Source: Basidiobolus ranarum
Lineage: Eukaryota; Basidiobolomycota; Basidiobolomycetes; Basidiobolales
Length of the DNA: 26,949 nt
Direction of reading: 5' to 3'
Assembly (NCBI GenBank): GCA_040143965.1
Contig: JASJQH010000127.1
Span: forward strand, 1 to 26,949
Position numbers and translations under genes: made by a program
Shown here: positions 1-8,710 of the stretch, piece after piece
How positions within the stretch are numbered: the stretch's first letter is position 1
Layout: the number at the start of each line of letters is the position of its first letter
The notes under the pieces: model-generated
Databases searched by the model: none
Told to the model about the DNA's origin: nothing
The model's input: the letters and a program-made list of their open reading frames with translations, nothing else

Positions 1-1281
1 GTTCATTTGCTCTGAATAACGTGCGCACAGCTAACTCGGTTATATACTTCTACAAAGCTATTCCTTCACTCACCACTGCGGACATCCCAATAAATACATT
101 ATCCCTATATTCCAAGCCTAGTTATTTAGCACTTCCAGAATACCAAGTCGAGCTGCTCAGCAAACCTACTCTCAATAGCCATAATGCATATCTTTACTAT
201 TGATAAGGCTAATATTAGTCCAGATCTGCTCGGCCAATTCCACCTGTTTGGATAACCTCAAGATCCAAAACTTGACTATATATTTGATTTAAAATAGTGC
301 AAGATAATTTATCACATTTCTCTCTGACACAACAATCCTCATCCTACAAACTAGGAGATCAGATACACAACTGGTAGATATACATTATTTCCACTTTGCA
401 TAGGGGCTAAAAGTATTTTTCTAACTCCGAGAAAAGAGGTCTCCCTTGAGTTGGAGTTCTTAACAGCGGTAACAAGTTTAACTCGTTAAGTGAAAAGATT
501 AAAGTGTACCGAGTTAATGAAGTTTATCTGCGTAATTGTTTTGTACTCACCTATTTCATAACATATAGGATCAGGACTGGGACTAGAATTATGACCACGT
601 GGAAGTTCAAGAATGCAATTATGATGCTTGGATGACGAGGCACTTACACTTAAAGAGCATACCTTGAAATACAGTCGTATGGCCATGTGATGCGATGTTC
701 TTCTAGAGAAATGACATTTGCTCATCAACGCTTATTCAATTGCTTTATTTGAGGAAGTCCAGCTGCTGCCGAACTCTACTGTTGCAACTATACTATTGTC
801 AGTAATCAACGAGGTTTTGCTTTCTCATCATGTAATGTGATATAAATGAGTTTTTAATACTAGTAACTTCCCCAATCCTAACGCAATGAATTGATATAAA
901 CATGACCAAGTGTAGTAGTTACCCTGGCCAGATATAATTTGAAGGGTAATTCTGGCCCTTCGAGAATCACAGGCAAGGTTATATCAGCCAGCGGACATGT
1001 CGGGTAAACTACCAATACTAACAGCCGGTCGTCTTGGCAATGAGGGGATATTTTTCTGGGTGATCGGCATACTGCTAAGGTATGCACCCTGTATTACCAC
1101 TTTTTCCCAGTCTGTCTGATGATGCTTTGAAAAATGGTGTAATGAACGTCCTAGAATAATGACAGCATATCCTCTAATATAGTAGTAATAGAGCGACACT
1201 TGATTGGCTCCTCTCTATTCCGACTCTATTATTTAACCTCACCAGTTCGCTCAATCGCCACATTCATAAGTTATTTTTGGT
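1..1281. other. Intergenic stretch with no firm gene
   Basis: I see no convincing gene here. Weak open frames lie on the minus strand at 486-728 and in two overlapping frames at 878-1199, the latter treated as a possible remnant under findings. The last ~80 bases are the promoter and leader of the gene at 1282. A loose TATA-like run, tattattta, lies near 1226, about 55 bases before that ATG. Confidence 0.5.
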
Positions 1282-1722
1282 ATGGTTTCTTTAAAGTTCA
1301 TTGTCGTGTTTATCCTGTCATGGGCTACCTTGCTCTTTGCGGCTAATGATACAATCCCAGCTGGCAATACCACCGATACAAATACTACCATTGTCACGCC
1401 TGACCGTATGAAAACCATTCCTGAATGCAATGTATGCATGTCCACACTGCTTGATAGTTGTTATCAGAAAATTGCCACTCTACCTACCGAAAACTCCCCC
1501 AGCATTGACTTTATGATCAAGTGTATTTGTACTCCTGGGTATATGGAAAACTTCTTCAATTGTGGAATATGCTCAGCTAAAATGATGGGTAGCTCCAAAA
1601 TTCCCACCGAAAAGGATAAAGCTGGACTGAGTTTGCTATGTGCATTGACTGGAATCTCTCCCAACCAAACCAGTAGTTCTAGTGCCAGTTCTACTCCTAC
1701 GGATGTATCTGCAACAGCTTAA
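1282..1722 (+). CDS. Small secreted eight-cysteine protein
   Basis: This is an uninterrupted frame of 146 residues. The N-terminus is a clear signal peptide (residues 1 to about 20, hydrophobic core FIVVFILSWATLLFA). A Thr/Asn-rich segment with three N-glycosylation sequons (N22, N29, N34) follows, then a core with cysteines at 49, 52, 60, 81, 83, 94, 97 and 120, giving CX2C, CXC and CX2C pairs. The tail from about 128 is Ser/Thr-rich, with a fourth sequon at N128, and ends without the hydrophobic stretch a GPI signal needs, so free secretion is more likely than anchoring. An AATAAA follows the stop by about 30 bases. I recognise no family. The even cysteine number suggests a disulfide-bonded secreted or effector-like protein, which is an inference. 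The ATG at 1282 is chosen because it begins the signal peptide. Confidence 0.75.
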   Translation: MVSLKFIVVFILSWATLLFAANDTIPAGNTTDTNTTIVTPDRMKTIPECNVCMSTLLDSCYQKIATLPTENSPSIDFMIKCICTPGYMENFFNCGICSAKMMGSSKIPTEKDKAGLSLLCALTGISPNQTSSSSASSTPTDVSATA

Positions 1723-1750
1723 TATAGCACTAGTGTTTTAATATCTGTTT

Positions 1751-1756
1751 AATAAA
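1751..1756 (+). terminator. Polyadenylation signal of the secreted-protein gene
   Basis: A canonical AATAAA lies 28 bases after the stop codon at 1722. Confidence 0.5.
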
Positions 1757-2578
1757 ATTACCACAAGAAGTAGGAACATTGTTACATGTGTAAAATTGGA
1801 ATACAACGTCTGTTTGTTCTAAAGCTAGTCAAGTTAACAAAAAAACCATTACGTGATCACCTGATTTGTGTTGTAACGAAGAGCATCCTTTCACAACACA
1901 TGTTTTGACAGGTCGATCGGACGTGACATGACGTACATCTATCATAATGAGAACCTGCTTGGTCATACCAATCACGTTAGGACATTGTTAACTTCAGAAT
2001 GCGATCCCTGCAAATTCCGTGTTCTACTCGGACTATCTGCAATAGTATTACCCTGTTGCTAATATTCTCAAGTAGTCAGCCGGAGAGTTTTATTCCGCGT
2101 TGAGGCAGCGACTGATTATCCATTGGACCATATCTGAAATATGAAGAGTCAACACATGGATTTGCATGCCAAGACCTCATCTTACAACATTTGGCTGAGA
2201 AATTCGGGCCTCAAACCCATTTAAGCGATTTGGGTTGTAGATTATAGTAAATGAACTCCCGATTATATACAAATTCAAAGTAAACATTTATTTCCCAGTA
2301 TAGTATCGACGGATGCGTAAAACCATTGCTAAAAGTAGTAACTCAACTCGATGACAATATGTAATAATGATAAAATTGATTAGAATATATCAAGAATCTT
2401 GCTTCCAACTCGGTTATTTCATCAATAAAGCCGGTAGTTAGTACTTAAAACGCTAGCTAGTATCGAACTACCAAATTGGTCCACAATGCTGTAAGACCTA
2501 GTTATCTGGGCCTGCTTCATAAAATATTGCAGCTGACACTGATATTACCCAAGTGGCGGAGTTGTAGCACAAAGCTCA
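1757..2578. other. Intergenic stretch before the lipase
   Basis: No open frame of note and no repeat that I recognise. The right end leads into the TATA box of the lipase. An open frame that runs into the lipase from 2476 begins with TTG and has no ATG before 2641. Confidence 0.5.
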
Positions 2579-2587
2579 TATATAAAG
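2579..2587 (+). promoter_or_regulatory. TATA box of the lipase gene
   Basis: TATATAAAG lies 54 bases before the ATG at 2641. A transcript starting 25-35 bases downstream would have a short leader and would exclude the upstream open frame, which supports 2641 as the true start. Confidence 0.5.
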
Positions 2588-2640
2588 TGAATGCTCGCAG
2601 TGGTAAATTTTTAACATTCGATTCTACAAGGCTTATTAGG

Positions 2641-3709
2641 ATGAAACTTGGTCTATTGCTTACTCTCGCTGTTGGTTTAGCTAATAATCTGGTTTTAGCA
2701 GCACCCATTGCTAACAAGGATATGACTCAGTCCAATACACAAGTAATGGATCAGGAAACTGTTGATATGCTTATGCAGCATTCTGTATACACAGCCGCTT
2801 CGTATTGCCCAGAAACATCATTGAAAACCTGGAAATGTGGACGACGCTGCCAAGGAAATGTGCGAGTGAAGTCATACTTAGTAAATGATCTCACTGATAT
2901 GGCTGGTTACATTGGTGTTGATGATGATAACAAGAATATCTATGTAGTTTTTAGAGGGTAAGTCAGTACAAAAGGACTATTAGACAAAACCCAAAGTTCT
3001 ATTGCACTTACATGTCAATTATTAGTTCTTCAAATAGGGATAATTGGGCGGCAAACTTCGATTTCCTACCAACGGTATACAACTACAGTGATGAAGTTAA
3101 AAATTCCATGATTCATTCCGGGTTCAATTCCGCCTATCTTAGTTTGCGATCAAATATTCGTGAGGATCTTGTTGAGATTTCCAATGAGCTCGGAGTTAAC
3201 GCCAAAGATTATGACGTGGTAGTGCTTGGTCACTCTTTGGTAAATATTGAAGGAATTTAGCCGAGTAGGTGGAAGAAATTTGCTAACATAACTTATTTTA
3301 GGGTGGTGCTGTTGCTGTTCTAGCAGCCATGGATGTCAAGAAGCTCACTGCCGAATCCTCACAATCAGGAGTTAACCTGGACACTAACCGTGTTTATCTT
3401 CACACCTACGGTCAACCACGTATCGGGAATGAGGCTTTTGGTCGTTTAGTATTCTCAACACTAGCAGGAGGGGAGCTTGGAAATAAAGCCATTAGAGTAA
3501 CTTATGAAGCAGACCCGGTGCCACAACTTCTCCCGGTGAACTTTGGGTATACCCACGGGATTCATGAAGCTTGGATCCACAATAATCAAACCTTAACCTG
3601 CAATGACTTAGTCAATGGAACCATTACAGAAGATCCTCATTGCAATGCTGGAGTAGGTTTACCTAACTTTGATGATCACCGTCAATATTATGTCCCTATG
3701 GAATGTTAA
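2641..3709 (+). CDS. Secreted class 3 lipase, Rhizomucor miehei lipase-like
   Basis: A triacylglycerol lipase or esterase of the fungal lipase_3 family (alpha/beta hydrolase), secreted to act on extracellular esters. Exons are 2641-2957, 3026-3239 and 3302-3709. The introns are 68 and 62 bp, both GT..AG. The first splits the Gly codon of IYVVFRG|SS (G106). The second lies in phase 0 inside GHSL|GG. The product has 312 residues. Residues 1-20 form a signal peptide. The nucleophile is Ser176 in GHSLGG, the acid is Asp248 in EADPVPQLLP and the base is His303 in DDHRQYY, so the triad is complete. S107 of RGSS matches the oxyanion region, and NWAANFDF matches the segment after the lid of Rhizomucor lipase. 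The long propeptide of that enzyme is absent. An AATAAA follows at 3731. Substrate (fat, phospholipid or feruloyl ester) cannot be read from sequence alone. Confidence 0.93.
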
Positions 3710-3730
3710 GCAATCCACTATCCTTTGTAT

Positions 3731-3736
3731 AATAAA
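3731..3736 (+). terminator. Polyadenylation signal of the lipase gene
   Basis: AATAAA lies 21 bases after the stop codon at 3709. Confidence 0.5.
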
Positions 3737-4389
3737 TTGATAAATGTGACCTAACCCTTGTATATTCTGTTTACCGAGATTATATGATGAAAATGAAATT
3801 TTCTTTCTATCAATAAAATATTCACTTCGTCATAAGCGAATCAATGCAGTATGTATATAAAACATATGAAGTTAATTGATGAGGCTAATGGCATCAGCTG
3901 AATGGTGGCACAATTGAATTTACATTATTACCTGTCTAGTGTGGCTGTATATATATAAGATAAGTTCAACGATGCCAATGTTATAGTTAAATGATACATT
4001 TGGCACTCTGTTGGCGTTATAACTGTTAACTTAGTTTTAGGGTAAACCCTTGAATCATAAATATCCCAATATTTCGTATTGTTTGAAATTATCTGATGCA
4101 GATGCATGTTGAAATACACAGGTTGCTGATCTATAATGTGACACTGTGGGTAGAGTGGCTAATCGGTGGAACCATCAGTCAATCTATCTGTAGGTTGTAA
4201 TACCAGATCTGTAAAACACCCATCAGATTTGTAATATCTTTGGCATGTGGAATTTTAGGAATCCTAAAGAGACAGCAATTTAGCCTATGAAAGAAACAAT
4301 GTATACAAGTACTCTTATAATGCTTAGTCTATTTAATGACTACTGTCATTAAGTATGGGGACCGAACTATTAAGCCCTTTAGTATATTA
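3737..4389. other. Intergenic stretch between lipase and first solo LTR
   Basis: AT-rich sequence with only chance-length open frames. I see no gene, RNA or repeat here. Confidence 0.45.
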
Positions 4390-4709
4390 TATTGAAATTA
4401 GTATTACCTAAACACCTATATAGTCATATATAGCTTAGTATTTAGTTAACCTATATTGAACTAAGATATCACTCATTATTCGATATCGGAACTCACTTGG
4501 AAGTTTGAAGATATATAGATTTTTCAAAGAAGCCTCAAACTTTGCACATATGTTCCTGGGACCTTCATTAACACACTTTACATGTTTTTTGTTTATGTCT
4601 GGACAAAACTATAAATGTCAACTTTTTACTCAATAAATCAATAAGCAAAAACCTCCAATTCTTCTAGTTCTCCAAACCACTTCCAACAAACTCCCAAAAC
4701 ACTCTAACA
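4390..4709 (-). mobile_element. Solo LTR, minus orientation (copy A)
   Basis: About 320 bp. Read on the minus strand it begins and ends with the TG..CA-type short inverted termini shared by all copies in this window (TGTTRAAGTATTTTGG at one end, AATTTCAACA at the other). It closely matches the copies at 4977-5296 and 23486-23825. No internal retrotransposon region, primer-binding site or polypurine tract lies beside it, so it reads as a solo LTR left by recombination. No clear target-site duplication remains and its divergence from the other copies suggests an old insertion. The family is LTR retrotransposon, Ty1/copia-like at a guess. Confidence 0.7.
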
Positions 4710-4976
4710 ATTCATGACTGCTGCTATTTGCTGTTTTATTAGTGAAAAGTGAAAAAAACATTTGTATGATCTGTGTCACTAATATTCTGATTTTGCCATA
4801 CTGTAGTAGTTGGATTTTCCACAACAATAATGAAATCTTAGCCAGCGGCTACCTCATAATTCAAAGTGCATATGGAAGAGTTTACAAAATATCCACAATT
4901 CAAGCTACTATCTTGTAGAATAAACGGTGATATAGGATATAAAAGTAACTTCACGTTGATTGGTGGATGTGTGATA
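4710..4976. other. 267-bp spacer between two inverted LTR copies
   Basis: AT-rich sequence that matches neither LTR nor any coding region I know. It is too short to be the interior of an autonomous element. Confidence 0.4.
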
Positions 4977-5296
4977 CGTTGAAGTATTTTGGGAGCCTGT
5001 TGGAAGTGGTCTGGAGAACTCAGGAAATTGGTGGTTTTTCACTTGTTGATTTATTGAGTATTCAGTTGACATTTATAATTTTGTCAAGATGTAAACAAAC
5101 TAACGTGTAGAATGTGTTAAGGAAGGTCTCAGGAATGTGTGCAAAGTTTGGGGCTTCTTTGAAAAATTTATATATCTGAGAACTTCTAAGTAAATTTCAA
5201 TTGCGAATAGTGGGTTATATCTTAGTTCAATATGGAATAACTAAATATAAAGCTATGTATGACTATATAGGTGTTTAGGCTATGCTCATTTCAACA
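4977..5296 (+). mobile_element. Solo LTR, plus orientation (copy B)
   Basis: About 320 bp, the same family as copy A but in opposite orientation. It starts with the GTTGAAGTATTTTGGG-type terminus and ends in TTTCAACA. It is flanked by no recognisable primer-binding site or retrotransposon coding sequence. It appears to be an old solo LTR. With copy A it forms an inverted repeat with a 267-bp spacer, able in principle to fold back. Confidence 0.7.
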
Positions 5297-5721
5297 TGAA
5301 TTACTAATAAGTGCTAGTAGATAAGGAGAGAAATATTGCTGAGTAACAATCATCCAAGTATTCAGAGTAGCAGATGTTCATGTGCCCAACCTACGCACAA
5401 TGTACAAACAAGTACGGTAACAGTTCCTCACAATTGTGGATATCATTATATTGTATATGTTCAAGATGCATTCCTCTTTCTTTTCAATACATTCTAATGA
5501 TATTGCCTATCTCTGATCCATACTGGAAGGTTTTTTGTTTTCCAATCAATGTGAACTTGCCCCAGATTGCTTCCTACAAGATATAGCTCCCAATGTGATA
5601 AAACTATATATAAATTGCTGTCAATCATGGCATCTATGCTATTGAAATACCCCATCTGGTTATTTGAAAGCTGAATATATCTCAAGAATACATATGTGAC
5701 GACGAAATTTATGTACACATT
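5297..5721. other. Stretch downstream of the IQ-BAG gene
   Basis: Only chance-length open frames on both strands. It lies 3' of the minus-strand gene that ends at 5859. Confidence 0.4.
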
Positions 5722-5727
5722 TTTATT
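5722..5727 (-). terminator. Polyadenylation signal of the IQ-BAG gene
   Basis: TTTATT on the plus strand is AATAAA on the minus strand, about 130 bases after the stop codon at 5859. Confidence 0.4.
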
Positions 5728-5858
5728 GTTTGAATGATACTCATATAGCGAATTATCACAAGTCTAATATAGATAACATAATAATTGGAGGATTAAAGTC
5801 AGTATAAAAGAACTAGATTACAACTGTAATATTGTGTATCGGTGATCGAGTTGCTGTA

Positions 5859-7040
5859 TTATGTACTTGAGTTAGCTTGACTGCGAATATACTCCTTGTA
5901 TTGCTCATTCTTGTAGTCGTCGAGTTGGTCCAAAAATAATTGCGTTTTCTTCACTAATGCTCGTCTAGCATCTCTGATAATATCTGTGCCTAAACTATCG
6001 ACACTGTCAATGCGGATCAGCATTTTCAGCAATGCATCTTCATAGCCCAAGTAGTTTTGATTTTCCTTGACAGCAGGGACTTTGATTGAATCTCCTGAGC
6101 TGGAGGTGAACTTCAATGGGTGGCTAAGGACTTTCGATCCTTGTTGTTCTTTGATTTGATCAATTTCTTTCTCATAATCACGTAATTGCTGAAGACCAAT
6201 CAGGATCTTTCGGGCTTGACGGATTTCAATTTGTGATATCACAAACTCTGCTATTTTCTTGGCTGCCCTTTCCCGGCGTTGTTGGACATACAGACGCCAT
6301 TGACGCTGAATCACCTTGGCGGCTCTCTTCAGTCTGAATAACTGAATAGCATGGTTTCGTTTTTGTTCCTCTAGCTGAGCTTTATGCTTCTCAGCCATTA
6401 ATTGCTGCTGTCTCTGTCGCTTTAGAGCAATATTATCTTCATGAGGGTGATTGAATTGATGAAATTCAGGAACTTGCTGTTGCCTAGCGTTTGATTCTCG
6501 AGTATTGTATTGATGTTGGTAGAGTTGATTACGATTACGATAGTCTACGAAGGGATCGTATATTCTTTGGCCTTGCTCCGGTCTTTGGCGATAAGCAGTT
6601 TGAGGTTTGGGAAGCACAGGGTGTAGAGTGTTGAATGGTGAGTCGGCTTGTACACTGCTTATGGACGGTTCATAATTGTGAGGATTTCTCACGGAACTGG
6701 TATAATGTGGACTTGGCTGTCGACTACGATAATCTTCATACCTCGGGAATGAATGGGGACCTGAGAATTCTGGTTCAAATGGTTGTTGACGACCAGAGGA
6801 TACAGTGCGATACTCATACTCGTCTGGGCTTCGTGATCGGTAATATTGAGGGTATGAAACGCGCTGTATGTATTGCTCAGGATAGAGCACCCTACGCTGA
6901 GGGATATAATATTCATCAGGTTCTGTTTGATCATAGTATGATGGAGCATAGTAAACTGGCTCAGGCATCCTACGCCGTTGCGTTGGGATGTGGTACAATG
7001 TCTGGTAGGGAGAAGTGAAATCGTATAATGGTGAATACAT
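5859..7040 (-). CDS. IQ-motif and BAG-domain protein, probable Hsp70 co-chaperone
   Basis: An intron-free frame of 393 residues. The ATG at 7040 is the first after an in-frame TAG. Residues 1-80 hold 17 tyrosines with many Pro and Arg and look disordered. Residues 205-265 are a charged helix rich in Gln, Lys and Arg. An IQ motif lies at 244-255 (IQRQWRLYVQQR), a known calmodulin or EF-hand light-chain site. The C-terminal helical region (about 270-380) has the BAG pattern: LLKMLIRIDSVDSLG, then IRDARRALVKK, then LFLDQLDDY. D345 and R360 are placed like the Hsp70-contacting Asp and Arg of human BAG1 (15 residues apart). BAG domains bind the Hsp70 ATPase domain and speed nucleotide release. IQ followed directly by BAG is the layout known from plant BAG5-7, so Ca2+/calmodulin control of Hsp70 is a fair guess but only a guess. 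No signal peptide or membrane span is seen. Confidence 0.85.
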   Translation of the reverse strand: MYSPLYDFTSPYQTLYHIPTQRRRMPEPVYYAPSYYDQTEPDEYYIPQRRVLYPEQYIQRVSYPQYYRSRSPDEYEYRTVSSGRQQPFEPEFSGPHSFPRYEDYRSRQPSPHYTSSVRNPHNYEPSISSVQADSPFNTLHPVLPKPQTAYRQRPEQGQRIYDPFVDYRNRNQLYQHQYNTRESNARQQQVPEFHQFNHPHEDNIALKRQRQQQLMAEKHKAQLEEQKRNHAIQLFRLKRAAKVIQRQWRLYVQQRRERAAKKIAEFVISQIEIRQARKILIGLQQLRDYEKEIDQIKEQQGSKVLSHPLKFTSSSGDSIKVPAVKENQNYLGYEDALLKMLIRIDSVDSLGTDIIRDARRALVKKTQLFLDQLDDYKNEQYKEYIRSQANSST

Positions 7041-8176
7041 AGTGTTTATGTCAATCTATATGCAGATTGAGTATGGAATAGTTAAAGTGGAAGGTAAATA
7101 TAATCGAGTGATGAGGCAACAGCTCTTGTATTTAAATAAAATGGCTCCATTCGACAGATTGAAATCACTGTTATCCCTTCTTTCGAAGGATCTGTAATAT
7201 AAGCCTTCTAGTGACTTCTAATGCATTCTGTAACTTTTCTGAGCTATCTTATAAATTCGGGAATGAGGTAAGCAGATATGTGTATTGCCATGACCAATCA
7301 ACTATATACCGCCTAAATTTTTGGTAATCAATTAGTGCTTGATCACGGAGCCATTCATGATTGGCTATGAGGGAGTCATTGATCCTATAGAACCGATTCT
7401 CACGATTTGCTCGTGCCTTTGGTCTAGAGCATGATTGCCAGATTGATCGAACATGAAATTTGTTCCATATATATATATGGAATGATAAGTAAATATGGCA
7501 TTGGTAATGGAAAACCCAGAATTATCGTAATTATCTTATGCCAAGAGATATGTGTAATTGATTGTTCTACACACTAGTGAATGTATTGTCGTAAAGCAGA
7601 GTACCAAATGGCACTTAAGAATATTTTAAGAGTTCCACATTTGATCCAAGCTCATTGGGTTACTGAATATATATCAATTGCTGTGATTTTAAACTTTTTT
7701 GAATATTCTCTAATCTAGAAGAGTAAAACGCCTTAATTTTCGGCCATTAAAGAAGTGAAAAATCCCAGAAGGATCAATGACATGCGAAACATCCGCTCAC
7801 TTTGTATATGGAGATATTACTCAGCCGTTGGTCCTAGCTAGCTGACTAAGTGTTCTCGCTGATTCACAAATTCTAACTGTTGTGGTTCTCAATGCTATGA
7901 CCTCATATATACATTTCTATGTACATGATTTAATTATCGTTTTCCTGAAGTAGTAAAAAGCATCTGATGTCCGATGATTCTCACTGTGCTGCAGGTGTTA
8001 ATCATCTTGCATCGATGTGGACTGCTAGTGCATATGGCAAGTGGGAGATTTATTCAATCGAAGATTACCAATCTAGTATTATTTACGAAACATGGTCTAT
8101 CAATCACTTAGGAATCTACAAGTATATGGATTTAAGAATGTATGGATAATCAGTATGCTATTTTGAACCAACTCGT
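7041..8176. other. Intergenic stretch upstream of the IQ-BAG gene
   Basis: No firm gene. It holds the promoter side of the minus-strand gene at 7040, with no clear TATA or heat-shock element that I could find. A perfect 20-base palindrome lies at 7463-7482 (TTCC, six AT steps, GGAA). A 60-codon plus-strand frame at 7967-8149 looks like chance. Confidence 0.45.
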
Positions 8177-8611
8177 TCATTGCAGTATGTACTTGGTAGT
8201 GATGAGGAAGAGACTCGAGAATATGGCGTTGGGTGCGTAAAAGGCACTGGAATTCATGTACTTGTCTTCGGGTTTTGCATTACTACTGTTCAAAGCATTT
8301 AGATCGGTTTTAATTGGCTGTTCAACTGGATGGGATGCAGTTGGAGTGACCGAAGTGCTTGGCTGAGTATTCATTTGAGCAGTAGTGACTGTGGAAGATA
8401 TGGGTTGACCGTTTATCCAATGGACGTTGGATGGTGGAGCATTACAAAATCCTTCCCCAACACCACAAAATCCCCAAAAGGAGCAACAAGACCCAGCTGG
8501 GCATTCTATTCCATTGCCACATGTCCCATCAACGCTAAGCACACCTTCGACTGTGTACACGAAATAGGTGGCGGAGGCAAGGACGGCAACTGTAGCGATG
8601 GTGAATTTCAT
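8177..8611 (-). CDS. Small secreted CBM18 (hevein-like) chitin-binding protein
   Basis: 144 residues, no intron. A signal peptide covers residues 1 to about 23. One hevein-type domain lies at 28-58 with cysteines at 31, 37, 42, 43, 49 and 56. From the second cysteine onward the spacing (CX4CCX5CX6C) equals that of the CBM18 in the deacetylase at 9905-11017, but the last two cysteines of the eight-cysteine domain are missing. S44, W46, F48 and F55 fall at the four hevein sugar-contact positions (Ser, Trp, Trp, Tyr in hevein), so chitin binding is plausible. Residues 70-122 are Ser/Thr/Pro-rich, followed by small residues and a hydrophobic end (FSSLFLITTKYILQ), compatible with a weak GPI signal. 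No catalytic domain is present. A likely role is coating cell-wall chitin or binding chitin fragments; this is inferred from the domain only. Confidence 0.8.
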   Translation of the reverse strand: MKFTIATVAVLASATYFVYTVEGVLSVDGTCGNGIECPAGSCCSFWGFCGVGEGFCNAPPSNVHWINGQPISSTVTTAQMNTQPSTSVTPTASHPVEQPIKTDLNALNSSNAKPEDKYMNSSAFYAPNAIFSSLFLITTKYILQ

Positions 8612-8702
8612 ATTAAAGTTAGTAGTTAAAAGGTTTAGACAGTGGATTAGAGTTAGTTAGGTTAGTATTATTGTGTTCCAAGTGTAGCCACGCTCATCTC
8701 CA

Positions 8703-8710
8703 TATTTATA
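8703..8710 (-). promoter_or_regulatory. TATA box of the small CBM18 gene
   Basis: TATTTATA on the plus strand is TATAAATA on the minus strand, about 90 bases before the ATG at 8611. Confidence 0.45.

Noticed and set aside
1251-1664. Two minus-strand frames of 64-66 codons
   Set aside because: Antisense shadows of the secreted eight-cysteine gene.
2476-2640. N-terminal extension of the lipase frame
   Set aside because: It starts with TTG, has no ATG before 2641, and a TATA box at 2579 would place transcription start after most of it.
3118-3136. Perfect tRNA B-box-like GGGTTCAATTCC
   Set aside because: It lies in the coding exon of the lipase (SGFNSA) and no A-box or cloverleaf surrounds it.
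4630-4827. 65-codon minus-strand frame
   Set aside because: It runs through LTR copy A and the spacer; it has no domain and is explained by the repeat.
4390-5296. Whole retrotransposon with two LTRs
   Set aside because: The LTRs face opposite ways and the 267-bp space between them has no coding sequence, primer-binding site or polypurine tract.
6635-7018. 127-codon plus-strand frame
   Set aside because: It lies antisense inside the Tyr/Pro-rich head of the IQ-BAG gene; the minus frame has domain support and this one does not.
7967-8149. 60-codon ATG frame on the plus strand
   Set aside because: Chance length, no domain, no promoter or polyadenylation signal.
8330-8629. 99-codon plus-strand frame
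   Set aside because: Antisense shadow of the CBM18 gene, whose minus frame has a signal peptide and conserved cysteines.
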